6,336 nt of DNA from Akkermansiaceae bacterium (GTDB lineage Bacteria > Verrucomicrobiota > Verrucomicrobiia > Verrucomicrobiales > Akkermansiaceae). Of this stretch, positions 5,929 to 6,336 are shown piece by piece. The stretch spans positions 1 through 6,336 of the forward strand of contig JABHEX010000150.1 in assembly GCA_018676385.1 (NCBI GenBank), given 5' to 3'. Made by a program: the position numbers and the translations under genes. The notes below the pieces were generated by a model. That model saw only the letters and a program-made list of their open reading frames with translations, was not told the origin of the DNA and ran no database searches. The first letter of the stretch is position 1; each line of letters starts with the position of its first letter.

Positions 5929-5961
5929 TGTGCTTTGCTAAATGCTAACCAAAAAAGCATG
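5929..5961 (+). promoter_or_regulatory. Possible hairpin covering the next start codon
   Basis: TGCTTT at 5931-5936 is complementary to AAAGCA at 5954-5959, with a 17-nt loop. Two G-U pairs (5930-5960 and 5929-5961) extend the stem over the whole ATG at 5959-5961. In RNA this could mask the start codon of the downstream gene. The stem is AU-rich and weak, and there is no T-run, so it does not resemble a terminator for the upstream gene. Confidence 0.25.
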
Positions 5962-6336
5962 ATATCAAAATTTTGCCTGTTGCTAATGCTGTTTTGTCTT
6001 TTTGGACAAAATGCCTCCTCAATCATGCAGCGTGGAGAATACCCGTGGAATGTTAAGCTGAGAAGTCACTATGACCTTGAGATGGAGAACACGTTGCAGA
6101 CGGTGCCTTGGCTGCTAAATCTCGGTCCCACCGGAATTCGTGCAAGAATCTATCCAGAAAAAGCAAATCAGCTCGCTGTCAAATATGTGTTTCAGGACAA
6201 GCAATCGCCAGCTAAAGGGTTGATCCAGATCGGTGATATCATCGTTGGTGCAAACGGTAAAAAATTCAAAACCTCGCATCGCTTTGGACGAAACCTCAGG
6301 GGCGGTGGTGGCTGGGACGGGCCGATGATGGAGCTG
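5959..6336 (+). CDS. DUF6288-type exported protein with PDZ-like segment, 5' part
   Basis: The ATG at 5959 opens a frame of 126 codons that is still open at the window edge, so only the N-terminal part is present. Residues 1-19 form a signal peptide (Lys4, then a Leu/Phe/Cys-rich core; probable cleavage near Ala19). The sequence LNLGPTGIRARIY (53-65) is, as I know it, a hallmark of the DUF6288 group in Verrucomicrobiota and Planctomycetota. Residues about 73-104 look like a PDZ ligand-binding segment: SPAKGLIQIGDIIVGANGKKF has the usual SPA..G....GD.I...NG.. pattern. The GGGGWDGPMMEL end fits the family. No catalytic motif is visible in this part and the role is unknown; export to the periplasm or cell surface is likely. 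Leader bases 5947-5956 are A/C-rich with no Shine-Dalgarno. The gene sits 44 bp after the RNA methyltransferase gene on the same strand. Confidence 0.8.
   Translation, partial: MISKFCLLLMLFCLFGQNASSIMQRGEYPWNVKLRSHYDLEMENTLQTVPWLLNLGPTGIRARIYPEKANQLAVKYVFQDKQSPAKGLIQIGDIIVGANGKKFKTSHRFGRNLRGGGGWDGPMMEL

Overview
The window looks like a slice of ordinary chromosome from a Gram-negative bacterium, most likely a member of the Verrucomicrobiota. The lineage call is an inference. It rests on a DUF6288-type gene with a PDZ-like segment at the right edge, a stand-alone ovothiol-type methyltransferase, a major facilitator transporter whose N-terminus resembles verrucomicrobial ones, and small lipoproteins and secreted proteins with Gram-negative signal peptides. 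Base composition is moderate to slightly AT-rich by eye. No start codon in the window has a well-placed Shine-Dalgarno sequence. No rRNA, tRNA, CRISPR array, insertion sequence or phage gene was seen.

Left part (1-1605): the 5' end of a lipoprotein gene on the minus strand runs off the left edge. A 285-bp AT-rich gap follows, then a minus-strand MFS transporter.

Middle (1606-3694): a 124-bp divergent region with a TATAAT hexamer separates the transporter from a plus-strand methyltransferase. That protein corresponds to the C-terminal domain of the ovothiol enzyme OvoA, encoded here as a separate 244-residue protein. Next comes a membrane fatty acid desaturase with all its histidine boxes and an extra charged C-terminal tail of about 90 residues.

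Right part (3774-6336): a 118-residue lipoprotein of unknown role converges on a small, very basic secreted protein on the minus strand. Divergent from the latter is a TrmA/RlmD-family m5U RNA methyltransferase with an intact iron-sulfur site and catalytic residues. The start of the DUF6288 gene lies 44 bp behind it and runs off the right edge.

The genes do not form one clear pathway. The only suggestive link is the divergent transporter and ovothiol-type methyltransferase. I did not find a convincing new defence, mobile or regulatory system. The points most worth a second look are the shortened stand-alone ovothiol methyltransferase, the desaturase tail, the possible lipoprotein paralogues and the general lack of Shine-Dalgarno sequences.
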